A stretch of DNA of 10,479 bases from an uncultured Collinsella sp. (GTDB lineage Bacteria > Actinomycetota > Coriobacteriia > Coriobacteriales > Coriobacteriaceae). Below are positions 6,062 to 10,479 of the stretch, one piece after another. Numbering within the stretch: the first letter of the stretch is position 1; the number at the start of each line of letters is the position of its first letter. Below the pieces are notes generated by a model. The model did not search any database. It had not been told where the DNA came from and worked only from the letters and a program-made list of their open reading frames with translations. The DNA is taken from assembly GCA_900547655.1 (NCBI GenBank), contig URHQ01000077.1:1-10479 (forward strand), given 5' to 3'. A program made the translations under genes and the position numbers.

Positions 6062-6799
6062 ATGGGCTTCTTTGACAAGATGTTCGAGAAGAAAGAGTGC
6101 GCGATTTGCGGTACCGAGCTGGGACTTCTAGGTAAGACAAAAATCAATGAAGGCTACCTGTGCAAAGAGTGCGCCGGCAAGCTCTCCCCCTACTTTCACG
6201 GCTATCGCTCCAGCACCGCGGACGACATCCGTGAGCAACTCGCCTACCGCGAGGCCAACGCCGAACGCCTGTCTTCGTTCAACCCCACGCGCACGCTTTC
6301 TGCCGGGCGCACCAATATTATGCTCGATGAGGACGCGGGCCTGCTGATCATCACTTCGCAGAGCCGCTGGCGCGACGCCAATCCCGACATCATCGAGTTC
6401 TCGCAGGTACTCGGCTGCGATATGGATATCGACGAGCATCGCACCGAGATCTATCGCGAGACCAAGGACGGCGAGCGCGAGAGCTACAACCCGCCGCGCT
6501 ACGACCTGGATTACGACTTTAATCTGACCATCCACGTCAACACGCCGTACTTTACCGAGATCAACCTGCGCGTGAACGACTCCACCATCGATCAGCGCGG
6601 CTCCATCGAATACCGCGAGGCCAAGCGCCAGGCAACCGAGGTCCGCGACGCGCTGGTGCAGCTGCGCCAGGAAACGCGCGACAGCGTCGTGGCCGCCAAG
6701 GCCCCCAAGACCGCGGTGACCTGCCCCTTCTGCGGTGCAACCACCATTCCCGATGCCAGTGGGCGCTGCGAATACTGCGGCGGCGCCATCGGCGCATAG
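6062..6799 (+). CDS. DUF4428-like zinc-binding protein
   Basis: A 245-residue, apparently cytosolic protein of unknown function and first gene of a three-gene operon. The N-terminus carries a four-cysteine motif (C13, C16, C34, C37) of the type seen in DUF4428 proteins. The middle (about 75-185) looks beta-rich and resembles the region that usually follows DUF4428. A short helical stretch (about 185-210) leads to a C-terminal zinc ribbon, CPFCG with C221 and C224, closed by CEYCG with C236 and C239. No signal peptide or membrane segment is visible. The ATG at 6062 follows GGGAGG (6051-6056) five bases away. The next gene begins 24 bases after the stop. The context suggests a soluble partner of the membrane zinc-ribbon and SPFH proteins encoded next. 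The domain assignment is from recall of family features, not a search. Confidence 0.8.
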   Translation: MGFFDKMFEKKECAICGTELGLLGKTKINEGYLCKECAGKLSPYFHGYRSSTADDIREQLAYREANAERLSSFNPTRTLSAGRTNIMLDEDAGLLIITSQSRWRDANPDIIEFSQVLGCDMDIDEHRTEIYRETKDGERESYNPPRYDLDYDFNLTIHVNTPYFTEINLRVNDSTIDQRGSIEYREAKRQATEVRDALVQLRQETRDSVVAAKAPKTAVTCPFCGATTIPDASGRCEYCGGAIGA

Positions 6800-6823
6800 C
6801 CTCCGGCAGCGAAAGGACCGATC

Positions 6824-8146
6824 ATGGCCTTCGAGAGCGTTAACTATCAGTGCCCTGCCTGCGGTGGCCCCTTACATTTTGCAAGCGCCGAGCAAAAGCT
6901 CGTCTGCGACTACTGTGACTCGCGCTTTGAAGTCGAAGAAGTCGAGGCCCTCTATCGCGAGCGCCAGGACAAGGCCGACGCCAAAGCCGATGCGGCAGCC
7001 GCAACGCCAAAGCCCCTCGCCGACGACGCGGTGCAGGAGCTCGCCCAAAACGCCGGCTACATCTGCTCGTCGTGCGGCGCCGAGCTCGTGTCCGACGGCA
7101 CCGTCGCCGTCACCACCTGCCCGTACTGCGGCAACTCCGCCGTGGCGCCCGGCCAGCTCTCTGGCGACTTCTCGCCCGACCTGGTGATTCCGTTTAAGCT
7201 CGGGCGCGACGACGTCACGGCCGCACTCAAGGAACACTACAAGGGCAAGATCTTGCTGCCCAAGAGCTTTGTCACCGGCAACCACATCGACGAGGTCCAA
7301 GGTGTCTACGTGCCGTTTTGGCTCTACGGCGCCCGCGTTGACGGCGAAGTGTACTTTGACGCGACCAACGAGACCGTGACCGAGGAATCCGACCGCACCG
7401 TCACGACCACCGACCACTACGATGCCTATCGCAAGGGCAATATCTCGTTTAAGCGCGTGCCCGTCGACGGATCGTCCAAGATGCCCGACGGCCACATGGA
7501 CGCCATCGAGCCGTTTGACTACGACGCGCTGCGTCCGTTCTCGGTCGCATATATGCCCGGCTACATCGCCAACCGTTACGACGAGGACTGCGAGACCTGC
7601 AAGGCGCGCGCCGAGCGCCGTATGGAAGAAAGCACGATCTCGGCCCTGCGCGAGACCGTCGTCGACGAATACGACGATGCCACGGTCGAAAGCAAGCAGC
7701 TCGACTACACCTGGGAAGACAGCGACTACGCCCTGTTCCCCGTCTGGATGCTCTCCACCTCGTGGAACGGCAAGAGCTACCTGTTTGCCATGAACGGCCA
7801 GACCGGCCGCTTGGTCGGCGAGCTCCCCTGCTCCAAGCCCAAGCTCGCCATCGCCTCGGTGCTGTTCTTCGTGATCGGATTTATCCTCTCCCAGATTCTC
7901 TTTATGGGGGAATACGCCTTCGATCCGGATTACCTCACCTTTGATATCGAGGGCATCCTCATCAACGTCATCGCGCCGCTGATCATCGTGATTATCGGAG
8001 ACGTACTACTGGTAGGCCAGCTCAAGACGGCCAACGAAGCAACCCATGCCGATGAGTATTGTGGCGAGCTCGACCTGACCGAGAAGCACGACACCTTCAG
8101 TCACACCGAGACCACCGTTGTCATGAAAGACGACAAGGACGACTAA
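6824..8146 (+). CDS. Double zinc-ribbon membrane protein, YdjG-like
   Basis: A 440-residue protein with two N-terminal zinc ribbons (C10, C13, C28, C31 and C81, C84, C99, C102) joined by a charged, Ala-rich linker. A long soluble domain (about 110-335) contains a further CETC pair (C256, C259). Two hydrophobic membrane segments near 340-362 and 378-398 precede an acidic tail. Databases usually call such proteins TFIIB-type zinc-ribbon proteins, and sometimes mislabel them primosomal protein N'. No helicase motifs are present here. The order (zinc ribbons, soluble domain, paired membrane helices) and an adjacent SPFH gene match YdjG of the Bacillus subtilis PspA-YdjGHI membrane-stress system, where YdjG is a membrane component; this equivalence is inferred. 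The start has GAAAGGA (6811-6817), six bases before ATG 6824. It probably shares a transcript with the genes on both sides (gaps of 24 and 48 bases). Confidence 0.82.
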   Translation: MAFESVNYQCPACGGPLHFASAEQKLVCDYCDSRFEVEEVEALYRERQDKADAKADAAAATPKPLADDAVQELAQNAGYICSSCGAELVSDGTVAVTTCPYCGNSAVAPGQLSGDFSPDLVIPFKLGRDDVTAALKEHYKGKILLPKSFVTGNHIDEVQGVYVPFWLYGARVDGEVYFDATNETVTEESDRTVTTTDHYDAYRKGNISFKRVPVDGSSKMPDGHMDAIEPFDYDALRPFSVAYMPGYIANRYDEDCETCKARAERRMEESTISALRETVVDEYDDATVESKQLDYTWEDSDYALFPVWMLSTSWNGKSYLFAMNGQTGRLVGELPCSKPKLAIASVLFFVIGFILSQILFMGEYAFDPDYLTFDIEGILINVIAPLIIVIIGDVLLVGQLKTANEATHADEYCGELDLTEKHDTFSHTETTVVMKDDKDD

Positions 8147-8194
8147 GCAATCCAACCAATACCACCCGGCCTTTGACGAGAAAGGAAGATCACC

Positions 8195-9430
8195 ATGGGA
8201 CTCTTGAAAGCTGGATTGGGAGCTGCCGGCGGCGTCATGGCCGACCAGTGGAAGGAATTTATCTATTGCGAATCGATGCCCGCTGATGTCTTGGCCTGCA
8301 AGGGCAGCAAGCGCACCGGCGGCCGCAGCTCCAACACGCGCGGCGAGGACAACGTCATCTCCAACGGCTCCGTCATCGCCGTCAACGACGGCCAGGGCAT
8401 GCTCGTGGTGCAAAACGGCAAGATCATCGAGGTCGCGCTGGAGCCCGGCGAGTTTGTCTTTGACACCGGCAGCGAGCCGAGCGTCTTTAGCGGCAACCTG
8501 GGCGACTCCATCAAGGAGACCTTCGCCAATATCGGCAGCCGCTTTACCTTTGGCGGCGACGCGGGCAAGGACCAGCGTGTCTACTTCATCAACACCAAGG
8601 AGATCATCGGCAACAAGTACGGCACCGCCTCGCCCGTGCCCTTCCGCGTGGTCGATAACAACATTGGTCTGGACGTCGACATCTCCGTGCGCTGCAACGG
8701 CGAGTATTCGTACCGCATCACCAACCCGCTGCTGTTCTACACCAACGTATGCGGCAACGTGACCGATAGCTACACGCGCGACAAGATCGACAGTCAGCTT
8801 AAGTCCGAGCTGCTCACCGCTCTGCAGCCCGCCTTTGCCAAGATTTCGGAGATGGGCATCCGCTACAGTGCCATCCCCGGCCACACCACCGAGCTCGCTC
8901 GCGCGCTCAACGAGGTCCTCTCTGCCGACTGGCGTGACCTGCGCGGCGTCGAGATCGTGAGCTTTGGCGTCAACTCCATCGCCGCCTCGCAAGAAGACGA
9001 GCAGATGATCAAGGACCTGCAGAAGGCCGCGGTCATGCGCGATCCCACCATGGCAGCCGCCAACATCGCCAGCGCCCAGAGCGATGCGATGCGCGCGGCA
9101 GCCGCCAACCCCAACGGCGCGATGGCCGGCTTTATGGGCATGGGTATGGCAGGTGGCATGGGCGGCATGAACGCCAGCCAGCTGTTCGCCGCCGGCCAGG
9201 CACAGCAGCAGGCCGCCCCGCAGCCGGCTCCGGCACCCGCCCCGGCTCCTGCCGCCGCACCTGCGGCCGGCACATGGACCTGCAGCTGCGGCGCCACCAA
9301 CACCGGCAAGTTCTGCTCCGAGTGCGGCAGTCCCGCACCCGCCCCGGCACCGGCCAAGTGGTTCTGCCCCAACTGCGGTAGCGAAAACGGTGGCAAGTTC
9401 TGCAGCAACTGCGGAACGCCCAGGCCCTAG
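8195..9430 (+). CDS. SPFH-domain protein with two C-terminal zinc ribbons, YdjI-like
   Basis: A 411-residue protein of the SPFH/Band 7 (virion core protein-like) family. The opening MGLLKAGLGAAGG..ADQWKEF is typical of YdjI-type proteins. The SPFH domain covers about 50-285, followed by a helical region and a Gly/Met-rich stretch (about 310-335). A Pro-Ala linker (about 345-358) leads to two zinc ribbons at C363, C365, C374, C377 and C391, C394, C403, C406. The first has a CxC instead of the usual CxxC. No membrane segment is present, so it probably associates with the membrane through a partner. In Bacillus subtilis the soluble SPFH protein YdjI works with YdjG/YdjH to place PspA at stressed membrane; a similar scaffold role with the upstream gene product is inferred. 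ATG 8195 follows AAAGGAAG (8181-8188). It ends the operon before a hairpin at 9450-9471. Confidence 0.87.
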   Translation: MGLLKAGLGAAGGVMADQWKEFIYCESMPADVLACKGSKRTGGRSSNTRGEDNVISNGSVIAVNDGQGMLVVQNGKIIEVALEPGEFVFDTGSEPSVFSGNLGDSIKETFANIGSRFTFGGDAGKDQRVYFINTKEIIGNKYGTASPVPFRVVDNNIGLDVDISVRCNGEYSYRITNPLLFYTNVCGNVTDSYTRDKIDSQLKSELLTALQPAFAKISEMGIRYSAIPGHTTELARALNEVLSADWRDLRGVEIVSFGVNSIAASQEDEQMIKDLQKAAVMRDPTMAAANIASAQSDAMRAAAANPNGAMAGFMGMGMAGGMGGMNASQLFAAGQAQQQAAPQPAPAPAPAPAAAPAAGTWTCSCGATNTGKFCSECGSPAPAPAPAKWFCPNCGSENGGKFCSNCGTPRP

Positions 9431-9444
9431 CGCCCCTAACTGGT

Positions 9445-9480
9445 AATGAGCGGGGGATCCGCCACCCCCGCATTTGCTTC
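9445..9480 (+). terminator. GC hairpin after the SPFH gene
   Basis: GCGGGGG (9450-9456) and CCCCCGC (9465-9471) form a strong 7-bp stem with an 8-base loop, extended by AAT/ATT past a two-base bulge, then a T-rich but interrupted tail (ATTTGCTTCT). It is a plausible intrinsic terminator. Only 27 bases separate the stem from the Shine-Dalgarno of the next gene, too few for a separate promoter, so some read-through into the lipoprotein gene is likely. Confidence 0.6.
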
Positions 9481-9510
9481 TATGGGTTTCGTTCGATGAA
9501 GGAGGACACC

Positions 9511-10353
9511 ATGAAGACAACGTTCAAAAAGTCCGTACTCGCATTTCTGACATGCGTCCTGGCGCTCGCCTTTGCCCTGACGGGCTGCAGCGGCGGCGGC
9601 AAAGACCCCAAGGCCAACTTCGTCGGCAGCTGGCAGTACTCGGGTGGAACCTTGGACGGCGAAGAGCTCACCGATGAGTACATGGATATGCTCAAGGAGT
9701 GGGGCCTCAACTGTATCCTGATCCTCGACGAAGACGGCACGGGCGTCCTCGACATGTTCCTTGAGGTCGCCGACCTGAAATGGGAGGCCAAGGACGCCAC
9801 CACCGTAACGATTACCGCCGAAGATGAGTCGCACGACCTGAAGCTCAAGGACGACAAGCTCGTCCTCGAGGTGGAAGGCGACAAGCTTATCTTTACGAAG
9901 TCCGACAAGGATCTGTCCGGTACGGTGAAGAAGGATCGCGAGAACGCCGAGAAGGAAGAAGAGATCGATGAGGCCGTCGAAGACGACGACGTCCAGAGCA
10001 TCGAAATCTCCCCCGCCGTCACCGTCGCCGATGACGACCTGTGCACCATCACCATCACCGAGAAGTTCAAGGACGACTGGGGCGACATCGGCTTTGTCGT
10101 CAACATCACCAACAAGAGCGACAAGGACCTGACCTTCTACGCTCCTTCCGGCAAGACCAACGTCAACGGCACCATGAAGGAACCCTGGTTCTCGGCTCAC
10201 CTGATGCCCGGCACCAACGCCACCGAGGAATTCACGTTCTCGAGCGGCGAGCTTGACAGCCTTGACGACCTCGTCAATACGACCATCGGCATCGACGCCT
10301 ACCTGACCGATTCCTACGAGGACGTCGCCTCTTACAGCGCAACCATCGCGTAA
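9511..10353 (+). CDS. Secreted lipoprotein of unknown function
   Basis: A 280-residue protein with a classical lipoprotein signal: KK at positions 6-7, a hydrophobic core, and lipobox LTGC with C26 as the predicted lipidated cysteine, followed by a Ser/Gly linker. The mature part has two segments. Residues about 36-130 (GSWQYSGG.. through LIFTKSDKD) are beta-rich with a lipocalin-like GxW start. An acidic helical linker (about 138-160) leads to a C-terminal beta-sandwich-like region with the pattern VNITNKSDKDLTFYAP, as in many extracellular DUF lipoproteins of Gram-positive bacteria. The mature protein is rich in Asp and Glu. The start is ATG 9511, with AAGGAGGA (9499-9506) ideally placed; the upstream in-frame ATG 9496 overlaps that site and is rejected. 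It lies behind the SPFH operon with no room for its own promoter, so a link to that membrane module is possible. Its ligand is unknown. Confidence 0.85.
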   Translation: MKTTFKKSVLAFLTCVLALAFALTGCSGGGKDPKANFVGSWQYSGGTLDGEELTDEYMDMLKEWGLNCILILDEDGTGVLDMFLEVADLKWEAKDATTVTITAEDESHDLKLKDDKLVLEVEGDKLIFTKSDKDLSGTVKKDRENAEKEEEIDEAVEDDDVQSIEISPAVTVADDDLCTITITEKFKDDWGDIGFVVNITNKSDKDLTFYAPSGKTNVNGTMKEPWFSAHLMPGTNATEEFTFSSGELDSLDDLVNTTIGIDAYLTDSYEDVASYSATIA

Positions 10354-10403
10354 CGGCAGACACCGATAGCCGCGGATTGGCGGACATATCCGCGCACATG
10401 CCA

Positions 10404-10446
10404 GGCGGGGCCGCAGGAGATAATCCTGCGGCCCCGCCGCTTTATG
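10404..10446 (+). terminator. Strong 15-bp hairpin terminator
   Basis: GGCGGGGCCGCAGGA (10404-10418) and TCCTGCGGCCCCGCC (10424-10438) are perfect reverse complements around the loop GATAA, followed by a short GCTTTAT tail. It lies 50 bases after the lipoprotein stop and should end that transcript. A smaller hairpin, CGCGGAT (10371-10377) with ATCCGCG (10388-10394), lies just upstream. On the minus strand no T-run follows, so termination of a convergent gene is less clear. The remaining 33 bases to the window end show nothing I can assign. Confidence 0.85.
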
Positions 10447-10479
10447 CCGATGCGTAACGAGCGTTAGCGCTCCATGTTG

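Noticed and set aside
10442..10479. 3' end of a convergent minus-strand gene, ending in ..RYASA with TAA at 10442-10444
   Set aside because: Only about twelve codons are visible and another frame stops at 10464-10466. Position next to the terminator is suggestive, but coding cannot be shown.

Overview
This window comes from a high-G+C bacterium, most likely a Coriobacteriia gut actinobacterium such as Collinsella or a close relative. That is inferred from the GC-rich codon use, the strong AAGGAGGA-type ribosome binding sites, and a LuxR-type regulator fused to a multi-pass membrane domain, a protein class abundant in that group. The first 25 bases are not genomic. They match the end of an Illumina Nextera Read 1 transposase adapter, so the window starts at a contig end that was not trimmed.

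Layout. (1) 74-757, minus: pyrE, orotate phosphoribosyltransferase, with a perfect 12-bp hairpin directly after its stop. (2) 758-1194: a 437-base divergent intergenic region with a candidate promoter, a 23-residue leader ORF with a strong Shine-Dalgarno, and two related stem-loops that could pair alternatively. (3) 1195-3963, plus: an MgtA-type P-type ATPase with changed residues at predicted ion-site positions of membrane helices M4 and M6. (4) 3964-4144: a C-rich, G-poor stretch (possible Rho loading site) followed by an imperfect palindrome of about 90 bp between the convergent genes. (5) 4145-5689, minus: membrane-embedded LuxR regulator with its own likely promoter. (6) 5749-6061: a non-coding region with tandem and interspersed short repeats. 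(7) 6062-9430, plus: three closely spaced genes encoding a DUF4428-like zinc protein, a double zinc-ribbon membrane protein and an SPFH-domain protein with two C-terminal zinc ribbons. (8) 9511-10353, plus: a lipoprotein, followed by a strong hairpin terminator.

How the genes may work together. pyrE is housekeeping pyrimidine synthesis. MgtA imports divalent cation, probably Mg2+, and its leader looks built for RNA-level control. The 6062-9430 operon resembles the YdjG/YdjI part of the Bacillus subtilis PspA-YdjGHI membrane-stress module, but no pspA is present in the window. Each of its three proteins carries two four-cysteine zinc motifs. The most interesting candidates for undescribed biology are this zinc/SPFH operon, the mgtA leader, and the long palindrome and short-repeat clusters between genes.
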